This document shows, piece after piece, positions 8,729 to 16,856 of a stretch of 54,717 bases of DNA. Every line of letters starts with the position of its first letter. The first letter of the stretch is position 1. A model generated the notes under the pieces. It was not told the DNA's origin and ran no database searches. It saw only the letters and a list, made by a program, of their open reading frames with translations. The stretch comes from Bdellovibrionales bacterium (GTDB taxonomy: Bacteria; Bdellovibrionota; Bdellovibrionia; Bdellovibrionales; UBA1609): assembly GCA_020850475.1 (NCBI GenBank), contig JADZEO010000119.1:1-54717 (forward strand), given 5' to 3'. The position numbers were made by a program, and so were the translations under genes.

Positions 8729-9274
8729 TCACCTTTTGAAATCGCGTTCCATCACCGTTTTACGTCCATCGTCGCGCGCCGAATCGATCGCTTCATCGCA
8801 AAGTCGCCGGATATGGTGAGACAAGATTTGTAATACTTCGGCCGACATATTCATTTCAGAACGACGGCGGATGTAGTCCTTCACTTTGGATGCGACCACC
8901 AGCACTTCAAATTCCGCTGAGGCAGCCACGGCAGTGCTAGAAGCCTGAGCGGGTCGTTGGGTCGGAATAATCTTGCGAGGACCGGCAGCAGGGGGCGTTG
9001 ACAGCGCCGTTGCAGTCGAGCTGGCAGCAGCTTCCGCCGAGAGTTCCTTTTGCCATTGTTCTTGACTGGGCGCGAGTTCTTCGACGGCATAGGCGTCGCG
9101 GTGGCGCGCTCCCGGCAGGTGTTGTTCAAAACACGGAATTGAGCAAAACACCAAGCCCGTTCGTTTGCGATTACAAGTGGAGACGTTGCACTGATAATAA
9201 GCCTGGCGATAGGGAATTTCTTTTTTGCAGTTGCTACACTTACGCCAAAATTGCGGAGAGATTTCCATACTCAT
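8729..9274 (-). CDS. Zinc-finger / histone-fold fusion protein (bacterial histone)
   Basis: A 181-residue protein in three parts. Residues 13-58 hold a Cys/His zinc-binding motif with Cys13, Cys16, Cys29, Cys34, Cys44, Cys48 and possible ligands His52 and His58. Residues 70-120 are an Ala/Pro/Ser-rich linker. Residues 122-181 look like a histone fold: a short helix starting VVASKVKDYIRRR, the MNMSAE turn, a long amphipathic helix to about 168, the DDGRKTV loop with the Arg-Lys-Thr typical of histone loop 2, and a short third helix. Prokaryotic histones, including one in Bdellovibrio, and zinc-finger-bearing variants are known from recent literature; the assignment here is by pattern only. It probably binds DNA as a dimer, with the finger recruiting a partner. 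No clear Shine-Dalgarno precedes ATG 9274. Confidence 0.75.
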   Translation of the reverse strand: MSMEISPQFWRKCSNCKKEIPYRQAYYQCNVSTCNRKRTGLVFCSIPCFEQHLPGARHRDAYAVEELAPSQEQWQKELSAEAAASSTATALSTPPAAGPRKIIPTQRPAQASSTAVAASAEFEVLVVASKVKDYIRRRSEMNMSAEVLQILSHHIRRLCDEAIDSARDDGRKTVMERDFKR

Positions 9275-9427
9275 GAGACTAGTTCAATCCACGGCGAAGG
9301 AGAACTCGAATCTCCATCCCGGGTCGTGTCAGCTCGGCCATCGTCCAGAAGAACTCATCGATCCTTACTCAGCTGGGCGGAGGCAAGCCCCAGTAACACC
9401 GTAAATATATGTAAATATTGGATAAAT
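9275..9427. other. Intergenic stretch with a hairpin and a 20-codon ORF
   Basis: This is the gap between the hydrolase stop and the histone-fold start. On the minus strand it contains an open 20-codon frame (ATG 9341 to TAG 9279) that ends four bases before the histone-fold ATG, and a 5-bp hairpin GGAGA/TCTCC (9299-9315) whose loop resembles a tRNA T-loop. Neither a tRNA nor a clear ribosome binding site can be completed. A leader peptide or leader hairpin for the histone gene is possible but unproven. Confidence 0.3.
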
Positions 9428-10270
9428 TCAATTTTCAAAAGAATCGGATTGGGCGCTTGTCCAACCAAAGTGCTGGCGAGCGATCTCGCCCCAGCGCGGA
9501 CCGATTCGCGCCAACAGATCATTATGAAGTGCCAGAGGCACCGGGACCCAGAGTTTGCGATTGTTATCCGGAATTTTGCGCCAAAGTTCTTGCCCCAGCA
9601 CAAAGGGAATCACTTCGTCTTGCTCGCCATGAAAGCCCAGAATGGGGAGGTCCTTAAGCGTGGTGACCCACTCGTCGGAGGGAAAGGGATTACGGATTAA
9701 CCAAGAGACCGGCAGATAAGGATAATGAAACTGAGCCACCCGACGTATCGAAGGATAGGGGCTGATCAAAATCAGGCCGGCGCTGGCTCGCTGACTGGCG
9801 ACCCCGGTTGCGACGCCCGTGCCGATGGATTCGCCAAGCAAAGTAATGGGGTGATCACTCTGAGATTTGAAATGATCAAATAGGGCGACGGCGTTGGTGA
9901 CAAGGCTCGCTTGCTGGGGTTGCTCAGCACTTCCGGCATAGCCCGGGTACTCCGCCAACACCAGGTTGAGTGGCAAATCAAAAAAAGGTTCAAGCAAATA
10001 GTCGCGGTCGGCAGCTCGACCGGCATTTCCGTGAAAGGCCATCAAAGTTCCCTGAGCCTGGTCCACGGCACGCTCGTAGTAGCGCAGTTCCCCGGCTGGT
10101 GATGAAACGCTCTTGGCCGCAAAACCGCGAGCCGCCAACTCGGGGGCGTCCAAAAAATCCCGTGAGTCAGGAAAAAAGAGGAGGTTTTCCTGATAAAAAT
10201 AAACCCCGACGACTAACACTCCATAGGCGACCGCGAGCCCGGGAATAAGCTTTACCATCCAAGCTGACAT
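9428..10270 (-). CDS. Membrane-anchored alpha/beta hydrolase
   Basis: A 280-residue protein with one N-terminal hydrophobic segment (about 5-26) and then an alpha/beta hydrolase domain. The oxyanion strand motif MAFHGNAG is at 78-84, the nucleophile elbow GESIGTG at 146-152 (Ser148), an acid in GEQDEVIP (Asp218) and the His in LALHNDLL (His249), giving a complete Ser-Asp-His triad. It resembles the ABHD13/BEM46-like group, whose members have the same anchor plus a hydrolase of about 250 residues. The likely role is an ester or thioester hydrolase facing the periplasm; the substrate is unknown. No close partner gene is apparent. Confidence 0.85.
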   Translation of the reverse strand: MSAWMVKLIPGLAVAYGVLVVGVYFYQENLLFFPDSRDFLDAPELAARGFAAKSVSSPAGELRYYERAVDQAQGTLMAFHGNAGRAADRDYLLEPFFDLPLNLVLAEYPGYAGSAEQPQQASLVTNAVALFDHFKSQSDHPITLLGESIGTGVATGVASQRASAGLILISPYPSIRRVAQFHYPYLPVSWLIRNPFPSDEWVTTLKDLPILGFHGEQDEVIPFVLGQELWRKIPDNNRKLWVPVPLALHNDLLARIGPRWGEIARQHFGWTSAQSDSFEN

Positions 10271-10301
10271 ATAGGATGAATCTTATTCGATTGAGATCGA
10301 T

Positions 10302-10430
10302 TTGACGAAGAAATCAGAGGGCGAAGCGAGGGTTGTGGGGTATTTGCCGCTCCTTGCCAGAAAGGTCGTAAAGGATCTGTTACAGGCGGTTAAGGAAGCT
10401 CCCATAAGTGTGGCCAAAAAGCTTCGATAA
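10302..10430 (+). CDS. Possible small basic protein (42 aa)
   Basis: A TTG-started frame encoding 42 residues with a coding-like composition: a basic start (TKKSEGEAR), then an amphipathic or hydrophobic helix (VVGYLPLLARKVVKDLL) and a basic end. The frame is open further upstream to a TAG at 10271-10273. Only a weak GAGAT lies before the TTG. It could be a genuine small protein, a decayed fragment or chance. Confidence 0.25.
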   Translation: MTKKSEGEARVVGYLPLLARKVVKDLLQAVKEAPISVAKKLR

Positions 10431-10537
10431 GAGGAAGTTAGAATCAGAAAAGCTAAGCGTTCTAGCTCTGATAGGTTGCTTCTCAGATCTCATTATTCCT
10501 GGGTGTGCAGGCAAAAATTTGAACGTCAGGTTTTCGT

Positions 10538-10567
10538 TTGACAGTCCAAACGAGCGCATTGCATTAT
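10538..10567 (+). promoter_or_regulatory. Sigma70-like promoter for the outer-membrane protein gene
   Basis: A perfect -35 TTGACA (10538-10543), an 18-base spacer, then CATTAT (10562-10567) as the -10. It sits about 105 bases before the outer-membrane protein start at 10675. The -10 is imperfect. Confidence 0.45.
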
Positions 10568-10627
10568 TCTCCGCGTTCTGGACCGAGGTCTATGAATCAA
10601 ATGAGGGGATTTAATTAGTTCAAAAAA

Positions 10628-10644
10628 TTGATCGCACTGATCAA
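10628..10644. promoter_or_regulatory. Inverted repeat TTGATC-N5-GATCAA, possible operator
   Basis: A perfect 6-bp inverted repeat with a 5-base spacer, between the putative promoter and the GAGGGGG ribosome binding site of the outer-membrane protein gene. It resembles an FNR/CRP half-site pair, but the spacing does not fit FNR, so the binding protein is unknown. Confidence 0.3.
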
Positions 10645-10674
10645 AGGATAGCAAAAAATAGAGGGGGAAATCAC

Positions 10675-11661
10675 ATGCAACTAAGTTCAAAAGTATTGAG
10701 ACTCTTGGTGGGCTCAGTGATGGCAATGGGTTTGTCATTCACCGTTTCTGCAGAAGAGCAAAAAGACGTTAACGGCACCGGCGGCGAATCCAGCGTAAAG
10801 ATGGAAGAAGCCAAAGGCCAAGCCGGTGAGGAAGATGTCGACCAACTGATCACCAACCGTAAACTGCGTGCAGAAACCTGTTCTAAGTCAAAGGTCTCTG
10901 TTTCGACTTCATTCAACTACAACGGTGCTACGGTTAAACAGCCGGGCGCTCGCATTCGTCCCAACATTCGCGCTGCTGCCAACACTCCGGCTTTTGCTTC
11001 TTTGTCTGGCTCTGTAGCTGCCAAATATCGTTTGGGTACTAAAGATTCTGTTTCAGCTGGTGTGGGTCTGCGGATGTTTGTTCCCTTCCACGACAGTTTG
11101 AACAAATCAAAAGTGTCGATCGGCACTCGCACCGTTGAGCGCTCTGACGTTTTTGATCCAAGTGTTGATCTGACCCACGTCGATAAATTAGGAAGTCTGC
11201 AGTCAGTGACCAGCCTTGGTGTGACAGCAATGACGACCGACTTTTCTCGCGCTGCAGGTTATGTTGCAAACATTGGTTTGTCGCAAACTTTGATTAAAGA
11301 TGTTGGCACCACTGGCTTGAGCTTGGGCCTTTACTCGGCAATCGATGGCAGTGTTTTTGATAAATTTGATGACGAAGCGAAGGCAATGAGCGCTGACTAT
11401 TCAGTCGGTTTCTATCCCTTCCTTGAGTACGTGATCAACGACACTCTCAACTTGCGCACGATCTCTGGCTTGTGGGTCTATGACCATTCTCGCGCAGAGA
11501 CCAATCCTTGGACTTTTGAGAAGAACAAAATCTATCAATCAGTCGGCTTGGGAATCTCTGTTATTCGTGACGTTTATCTCTATCCGAACATTCAGTTCTT
11601 GCCCGAAGACGTTCGTGCAGACCTGACCAACGTTGCTCTGTCAGCTAACATCAATATCTGA
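10675..11661 (+). CDS. Outer-membrane beta-barrel-like protein
   Basis: A 328-residue exported protein. It has a classic signal peptide (LLVGSVMAMGLSFTVSA, cut near residue 24), a charged linker, then alternating-residue strands such as SVAAKYRLGTKDSVSAGVG and LSLGLYSAIDGSVFDKF, which suggest an 8-12-strand barrel. The end, NVALSANINI, is strand-like but lacks a terminal Phe. A strong GAGGGGG precedes the ATG, and strong promoter and terminator elements surround it, so it is probably abundant and monocistronic. No specific family is recognised; it may be a porin or a structural outer-membrane protein. Confidence 0.7.
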   Translation: MQLSSKVLRLLVGSVMAMGLSFTVSAEEQKDVNGTGGESSVKMEEAKGQAGEEDVDQLITNRKLRAETCSKSKVSVSTSFNYNGATVKQPGARIRPNIRAAANTPAFASLSGSVAAKYRLGTKDSVSAGVGLRMFVPFHDSLNKSKVSIGTRTVERSDVFDPSVDLTHVDKLGSLQSVTSLGVTAMTTDFSRAAGYVANIGLSQTLIKDVGTTGLSLGLYSAIDGSVFDKFDDEAKAMSADYSVGFYPFLEYVINDTLNLRTISGLWVYDHSRAETNPWTFEKNKIYQSVGLGISVIRDVYLYPNIQFLPEDVRADLTNVALSANINI

Positions 11662-11690
11662 TCGCAAAGAGCACTTGCTGGTTAAAAGAA

Positions 11691-11720
11691 AAATGGGACC
11701 CTTGGGGTCCCATTTTTTTT
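11691..11720 (+). terminator. Rho-independent terminator, probably bidirectional
   Basis: A 9-bp perfect stem ATGGGACCC (11693-11701) / GGGTCCCAT (11705-11713) with a 3-base loop, followed by a run of eight T. A-rich sequence on the other side gives a T-run in the opposite direction, so it can also end the convergent TPR gene. Confidence 0.9.
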
Positions 11721-11767
11721 GCGGAATGAGAAAGCGCTGAGTTAGGTATTTGAGCCAAAAATCCGTT

Positions 11768-12517
11768 TTAGCTGTTCTTTTCCGTGTGATCCTTTTTGAG
11801 GATGCGGTTAAGAGCCTGGAGTTCCTTCTCCATGAAATACCCCGTGTTGTCGGCCTTTTTGCGGTAAAACTCGATGACTTCAACGGCGTGTTCATAGCGC
11901 TTATGCTCGATCAACATCGAAACGTAACTGCGAGTGACGGTGACTTGCAGAGTGTCGGGTTTTTGTTCCAACACCTGCCGATAGTAGCGAACCGCTTCAT
12001 CCACTTGGCCCATTGAAGCTAACACCTGGGCGTAGCGATAAAGGGGTTCGGCTTGATTGCCACCCAATTTGACATATTCCTTAAAGGCATTGGCGGCGGC
12101 TTGGGCATTGCCAGTGGCTTGTTCAAGTTCGCCCAGCTTAGCCAAGATTTCTAAATCCTTATTGATGCGATAGATCTGCCGGTAAGAGTCCTTTACACAA
12201 CTGTGCTTGTGACGAGACTTGCAGATTTCAACAATTTTAAAGAGGTCTTGGGTGGAAGCCATGCCCGTCAGCTCTTTGGCTTTGAGCGGGATCACACTAA
12301 AAAAGTGGGTGTCCCAGTTGATAGCATGGATAAAAGCTCCCACCATGAGCATCGCTGACACTATGATAGTGGCCGAGATGCGATCAGTGATCTTGCGTTC
12401 TGCCGCCTTCGAAAAGGAAGACGCAGTCCAACCGCATTGGCAAACAATGACAGTCGCAAAGATCCGATCGTGTGGAATTTGACGATGGCACGCCGGGCAG
12501 TGTCCTAATTGAGTCAT
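11768..12517 (-). CDS. Zinc-ribbon, membrane-anchored TPR protein
   Basis: A 249-residue protein. The N-terminus carries CPACHRQIP and VCQCGW, four Cys in a zinc-ribbon-like arrangement. One transmembrane helix follows (about 47-66, ISATIIVSAMLMVGAFIHAI), then tetratricopeptide-like repeats (about 125-230, with ATGNAQAAANAFKEYVKLGG and SMGQVDEAVRYYRQVLEQ). TPR domains are protein-protein adaptors; the partner is not evident. It stands alone and converges on the outer-membrane protein gene. The 230 bases upstream to 12747 hold no gene. Confidence 0.75.
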   Translation of the reverse strand: MTQLGHCPACHRQIPHDRIFATVIVCQCGWTASSFSKAAERKITDRISATIIVSAMLMVGAFIHAINWDTHFFSVIPLKAKELTGMASTQDLFKIVEICKSRHKHSCVKDSYRQIYRINKDLEILAKLGELEQATGNAQAAANAFKEYVKLGGNQAEPLYRYAQVLASMGQVDEAVRYYRQVLEQKPDTLQVTVTRSYVSMLIEHKRYEHAVEVIEFYRKKADNTGYFMEKELQALNRILKKDHTEKNS

Positions 12518-12691
12518 TTCCTCAGCTCCCTGTTTCTAGCTCTAGAAGCCCCACTAATTGACAACCCCAAGTGGATTCAGCTTCCAGGCCCTAAAAATCC
12601 ACTATTTGTGCCAGGCCAGCTCAAATCCGCGAGGGGCTAAGATTGGGGCTTCTGCCAACTTTTAAGCAGTGCCGAGAACTTGAACATTGCG

Positions 12692-12710
12692 TTGACTTGG
12701 CATGGGTCAA
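12692..12710. promoter_or_regulatory. Inverted repeat TTGAC-N9-GTCAA upstream of the HIBYL-CoA-hydrolase-like gene
   Basis: A 5-bp inverted repeat about 40 bases before the start at 12748. The left arm also looks like a -35 element (TTGACT), but I see no well-spaced -10. It may be an operator; the regulator is unknown. Confidence 0.25.
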
Positions 12711-12747
12711 AAGTGTCTCTAAACTGAACATCCTCAAAGGGGGCTAA

Positions 12748-13866
12748 ATGCTGGTCCAGGCGGAGAAAATCCCATTTCGAAATGGTGGCTGCGGACGACT
12801 CACTTTGCGTCGCTCTCCAGCGCTGAACGCTCTCAATCAAGAGATGTTGCGCCAGATGCGAGAAGCCCTCGAGCGGTGGGAGTTCGACCCGGAAGTGAGT
12901 CTGATATGGCTAGAGGGCGAGTCGGAGAAAGCCTTCTGTGCCGGGGGCGATGTCAAAGCCGTGGTGGAGCACGCGCGCAGTGGGGACTTGGGGTTTGGCG
13001 AAGATTTCTTTTTGACCGAGTATGGAGTCGATTACCTTCTTCACTGCTACCCCAAGCCAGTGGTCTGTTGGGCGCACGGAATTACCATGGGCGGGGGCAT
13101 GGGGCTGCTCGCGGGCGCAAGCCACCGCGTAGTAACCGAAACGAGTGTGCTTGCGATGCCAGAAATTTCGATCGGATTCTTTCCGGATGTGGGTGGTGGG
13201 TATTTTCTCAATCAACTGCCCAAAGGCGTGGGTCTTTTTCTAGCTCTTACCGGAACCCGTTTGCGTGGCAATGATGCCGTGTCGATTGGCTTGGCGGATG
13301 CGTTGGTGCAGCAGGCGGATAAAGCTCGCGTGTTTGAGGCACTGGCGAGCGTCCGTTGGAGCTCGAATTTATCGGAAAACTTGCACAAGGTGAGCAAGAC
13401 TTTGCGGGACTTTCAGCTTCGCGAGATTCAGTCCACGCTAATTGAACCTCTTCTTCAAATCGGCAAAGGGATTCGAGGATTGGCGTCGTTTTCCCTGTTA
13501 TTGGATTATCTAAAAGACCAGATCTTTGACAGTTCCAGCCTCGAGGAGGGGCGGGCCCAGTTTTTCCGCGGTTCACCTCTGGCTGCTCGGGTTATTTTTG
13601 AACACCAAAAACGTTGTGTTAACAAGAGTTTGCAAGAGGTATTTGAATTGGAGTGGTCACTTGCACTCAGTTTCTGCCGGGAGCCGGATTTTCTGGAAGG
13701 GGTGCGATCTTTGCTAATAGACAAGGACAAGTCTCCGGGATGGCGATTTGCTTGGTCGTCTGAAATTCCACCCCAGGAATGGCAAAAGCTCTTAGCTCCG
13801 CAGGAACCGCACCTTTTACGGCCGGAACTCCTCCGGCGGCAACCCCGCGCTTCGGTGAAGAGTTAG
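12748..13866 (+). CDS. Enoyl-CoA hydratase/isomerase family, 3-hydroxyisobutyryl-CoA hydrolase-like
   Basis: A 372-residue crotonase-fold protein. The oxyanion-hole segments are FCAGGDVKAV (63-72) and HGITMGGGMGLL (110-121); the catalytic region has MPEISIGFFPDVGGG (137-151) with Glu139 and Asp147. The length and the FFPDVGGG motif match 3-hydroxyisobutyryl-CoA hydrolases of valine breakdown better than plain enoyl-CoA hydratases of about 260 residues. It probably acts in the cytoplasm on an acyl-CoA. An AAGGGGG site lies six bases before the ATG. No other branched-chain catabolic gene is in the window, so the substrate remains an inference. Confidence 0.85.
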   Translation: MLVQAEKIPFRNGGCGRLTLRRSPALNALNQEMLRQMREALERWEFDPEVSLIWLEGESEKAFCAGGDVKAVVEHARSGDLGFGEDFFLTEYGVDYLLHCYPKPVVCWAHGITMGGGMGLLAGASHRVVTETSVLAMPEISIGFFPDVGGGYFLNQLPKGVGLFLALTGTRLRGNDAVSIGLADALVQQADKARVFEALASVRWSSNLSENLHKVSKTLRDFQLREIQSTLIEPLLQIGKGIRGLASFSLLLDYLKDQIFDSSSLEEGRAQFFRGSPLAARVIFEHQKRCVNKSLQEVFELEWSLALSFCREPDFLEGVRSLLIDKDKSPGWRFAWSSEIPPQEWQKLLAPQEPHLLRPELLRRQPRASVKS

Positions 13867-13913
13867 CTCTCCTTTTGCCATAAGGTAAAGCGTACCTACG
13901 AAAGGAAGAAGGA

Positions 13914-15572
13914 ATGCGTCGAACGGATCGGGATTGGGTTCGTCATACAGTTCTTTTTTTGCAAATCTGCTGTTTGGTTTTTACCCCCGCCTCATTGAGT
14001 TGGTCAGCTGGGGCCGAGGCCGAGCCGCCGTCCACAATTGAAACCGCAACTCCCTGGTTGCGCTTGCTCACTCATGAAGAATGGTTGCGCTTAAGCCCTG
14101 AAGGGCGCGTCCAATATTTAGTGGGCCTGCGCCTTTTGATGCAGGATTGGGAAGAGTGGCAAAAACAAAATCGGCGCGACAGTTTTGCCAGTGACCGCTC
14201 AACTGAGGCCGAGCTCTTTTCGCGTTGGTTTTATTGGTTGGTTCCAACGGTCGAGGCCAATGTTGATCCGCGAGCAGATATTACTCGCGAGCAGAGGCGG
14301 CAATCTCCAGCCGCAGCCCCGCAGGAGCTGCTCGGCCCGCCCGCTCCTTCAGCTGCCCCGGCACCAGCACCTGCGCCGGCGGCGCCTGCCCCGGCTACAA
14401 CAGCAGCGCCGGCGGCGGCCGCTCCAGCGGCGCCAGCTCCGGCCGCGGCGACGGGCGAGCCCCGTGAAGCTGCGGGCGGGGTTCGAGTTGGGCCCGACGC
14501 CAACGCCTGCCTTTACGCCGGTTGGATTCAAGGCTACGCCAATGGGAGTAGCCTTTGCCAGCAGCCCCCCGCTTGCCAGGGCCAAGAGGGGAGCTTTCAG
14601 TGTAACCCCATCCTCGTGGGCCCGGGAGTTTGTGTACCGGCTCGCACCCGCGAGGATCGAATTCGGGCGACGTCGACATGTCTGCGGAGCGGTAAATCCG
14701 TTGAAGAAATTGCGGAGTACTTAAAGACGCGGAAGTCCGAATGGGATGCGTATGTGGCGCGCTTTCGGAGTGCTTCGACGAGCTGCCAGCGAGATCAACA
14801 ACAAGAAGTTTGTTGGATCATTCAGCGGCGCTTGGCTCAGCTCAATCAGCTCCTTGGTGGGCAGGCCTTGCCGGATTTGGTTCGGGCCCCCACGCGAGGT
14901 GGTGGTCCTGCTCCCGCTCCGGGAGCCGCACCGGCTGCCGCACCGGCCACTCGGGACCGTGGAGAACGCACGGCAGGCTCGGCTCCGGTTCAGCGGGAGC
15001 GACCGGCAGCGACAGCGTCAGGTGGACGATCCGATCCAGGACCCGTGGCTCGCTCCTGCTCGAATAACTTGGTCATCGGTGAAATGAGTATTCCCAATCG
15101 GCCCGCCACCATGGTGATGGATCTCCAGCAGGGTTATGATTTTGCTTGTCGCGGACAATACGATGCCAGTTACCTCGAGGCCCGCCGTGGAGAGCTCCGC
15201 CGTCACGTGGCTTTATTAGGACAGCGTCGTGATGGGGAGGCCAATTACTACCGTCGGTACTTCGGCGATTTGCTCGCCAACTTAAATGCCTGCCAGCGCA
15301 GCGTGGATCAGGCCAAGACGGCCGGACGCTCCTTAGAGCGAACCCAGACCCATCGGATCACTTTTGGCCGCGGCAATAACCCCGAAATCGGTTACCTTGA
15401 ACCGCTGCCGGGCGCGCGGTTGCGGTCACTCTCGGGGGCCTCACCGGGCTATATGGGTGCTCATCGCACCACCTTAGGGATGACCTTATCCGTTCAAGGT
15501 GTTGATTTGTGTGCGACTCGTATTGACGGCGGTGGCGTGGGCGCCCCCCAACCTGTCCGAGGCACTCGTTAG
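13914..15572 (+). CDS. Exported Ala/Pro-rich protein of unknown function
   Basis: A 552-residue protein with a signal sequence (about 10-32, hydrophobic LFLQICCLVFTPASLSWSA). An N-terminal domain (about 40-120) is followed by a low-complexity Ala/Pro tract (about 137-180), a Cys-containing domain (about 195-320, at least eight Cys, suggesting disulfides in the periplasm), a second Pro/Ala-rich linker, and a C-terminal domain with more Cys. AAGGAAGAAGGA precedes the ATG. I recognise no family. The modular plan with flexible linkers suggests a periplasmic or cell-wall-spanning role. Its stop overlaps the hisS stop in a TTAG. Confidence 0.7.
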   Translation: MRRTDRDWVRHTVLFLQICCLVFTPASLSWSAGAEAEPPSTIETATPWLRLLTHEEWLRLSPEGRVQYLVGLRLLMQDWEEWQKQNRRDSFASDRSTEAELFSRWFYWLVPTVEANVDPRADITREQRRQSPAAAPQELLGPPAPSAAPAPAPAPAAPAPATTAAPAAAAPAAPAPAAATGEPREAAGGVRVGPDANACLYAGWIQGYANGSSLCQQPPACQGQEGSFQCNPILVGPGVCVPARTREDRIRATSTCLRSGKSVEEIAEYLKTRKSEWDAYVARFRSASTSCQRDQQQEVCWIIQRRLAQLNQLLGGQALPDLVRAPTRGGGPAPAPGAAPAAAPATRDRGERTAGSAPVQRERPAATASGGRSDPGPVARSCSNNLVIGEMSIPNRPATMVMDLQQGYDFACRGQYDASYLEARRGELRRHVALLGQRRDGEANYYRRYFGDLLANLNACQRSVDQAKTAGRSLERTQTHRITFGRGNNPEIGYLEPLPGARLRSLSGASPGYMGAHRTTLGMTLSVQGVDLCATRIDGGGVGAPQPVRGTR

Positions 15573-16810
15573 GGGCTGATGCTCAGTCGCCCCAGTGCTT
15601 GATTGAGTGGAATTTCGGCTTGGCTGTGTTGGTCCAAGTCTTTAATCAAGATGACCCCTTTGTCGAGCTCAGTGTCACCCAAAATTCCGGCCAGGCGAGC
15701 CCGGGCATCGACCGCGCGAGCCAGGCGCTTTTTGAGGTTGCCGGAATATCCCATCTCCACGGGGATCCCTTGAAGCCGTAGTTGAAAGGCGAGTCTTTCG
15801 CATTCTCGTTGAGCGCGCTCGCCGAGCGGCACCAGGGCCACCGGACGGGTAACTGGGAAAGTGGGTTTAACCAACAAAGCCAGGCGCTCGATGCCCGCCG
15901 CCCACCCCACGCCGGGAGTGGCCGGGCCACCCATCAGTTCAATCAGCCCATCGTAGCGGCCGCCCGACAAAATGGCGTCCTGAGCTCCGAGTGCTGTGCT
16001 CTTAAATTCAAAGACACAGTGAGAGTAATAATCAAGGCCGCGCACCAGTCGGGAGTTAAGCTGATACTTAATTCCGAGATGATCGAGGCCGGCCAGAACC
16101 TGCGCAAAAAAATCACGGGCCGCGGGAGTCAAGGAAGCGTCGAACTCCGGAGCCCCGGCCACGATCTTTTTATCGCCTTCGTCCTTTGAGTCGAGAATTC
16201 GTAAGGGATTGACGGTGAGCCGTCGTTGGCTGTCTTCGCTCAGTTCCGCCTGAAATCGACTCAAGTAGGTGACGAGTTTTTCGCGGTACTGCTTGCGACT
16301 TTCCGTGTCTCCGATCGTGTTGATTTCGAGAATCGAAGAATCCGCCACACCGAGTTTTTTTAGCACTCCGTAACCCAAACTCAAGACCTCGAGGTCAGCC
16401 TGAGGACCCTCGACTCCCAGCAGTTCCACCCCAAATTGGTGGAACTGGCGCTGGCGACCCTTTTGCGGTCGCTCGTAGCGAAACATGGGCCCATGATAAA
16501 AAAACTTGAGCGGCAATTGGCGTTGCAATCCGCTCGAAATAAACGCCCTCGCAATCCCGGCTGTTCCCTCGGGCCGCAAGGTGAGTTCCTCGCCATTATT
16601 GTCGGGGAAGGTGTACATTTGTTTGTTTACGACCTCGGAGGATTCGCCGAGGGTTCGTTTGAAGACCTCAGTAAATTCAAAAATCGGGGTATCAATGGGC
16701 GCAAAGCCAAAACACCGACTCAAGGAACTCGCTTGGTCGATAATCCAGTGGTGCAGAGCAATTTGTTCGGGCAAAAGATCATGTGTTCCGCGGACCGGGT
16801 TCAGCGTCAT
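15569..16810 (-). CDS. hisS: Histidyl-tRNA synthetase
   Basis: A 413-residue class II aminoacyl-tRNA synthetase that charges tRNA-His. The N-terminus NPVRGTHDLLP is typical. LTLRPEGTAGIARAF is at 77-90, motif 2 FYHGPMFRYERPQKGRQRQFHQ spans 104-125, the histidine-binding SGGRYDGL is near 285, and motif 3 with GVGWAAGIERL is near 303. A C-terminal anticodon-binding domain follows. The length is normal. It is downstream of ltaE by 46 bases and may be co-transcribed. The stop overlaps that of the convergent 13914 gene. Confidence 0.97.
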   Translation of the reverse strand: MTLNPVRGTHDLLPEQIALHHWIIDQASSLSRCFGFAPIDTPIFEFTEVFKRTLGESSEVVNKQMYTFPDNNGEELTLRPEGTAGIARAFISSGLQRQLPLKFFYHGPMFRYERPQKGRQRQFHQFGVELLGVEGPQADLEVLSLGYGVLKKLGVADSSILEINTIGDTESRKQYREKLVTYLSRFQAELSEDSQRRLTVNPLRILDSKDEGDKKIVAGAPEFDASLTPAARDFFAQVLAGLDHLGIKYQLNSRLVRGLDYYSHCVFEFKSTALGAQDAILSGGRYDGLIELMGGPATPGVGWAAGIERLALLVKPTFPVTRPVALVPLGERAQRECERLAFQLRLQGIPVEMGYSGNLKKRLARAVDARARLAGILGDTELDKGVILIKDLDQHSQAEIPLNQALGRLSISP

Positions 16811-16856
16811 AAATACCTCAGGGAGTTATTTTTGCACAAAGCTCAGCGCGAGTAAA

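Larger units (their letters stand above)
10271..10674. other. 404-base leader/intergenic region before the outer-membrane protein gene
   Basis: No confident gene lies here. It holds a possible 42-codon ORF (10302-10430), a sigma70-like promoter (10538-10567) and a 6-bp inverted repeat (10628-10644), listed separately. The untranslated leader of the downstream gene would be roughly 100 bases, long enough for regulation. Confidence 0.5.

Noticed and set aside
9283-9346. A tRNA-like segment on the minus strand with a T-loop TTCGAGT in a 5-bp stem
   Set aside because: There is no room for an anticodon arm and the acceptor ends do not pair, so it is not a tRNA. The same bases read as a short coding-like frame.
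10408-10614. A 68-codon plus-strand frame in the leader of the outer-membrane protein gene
   Set aside because: GTG start without a ribosome binding site, and it overlaps the putative promoter. It looks like chance.
14185-14724. A long Arg/Pro-rich frame overlapping the Ala/Pro-rich exported protein
   Set aside because: It is the shifted-frame shadow of a low-complexity G+C-rich coding tract, as are its antisense frames.
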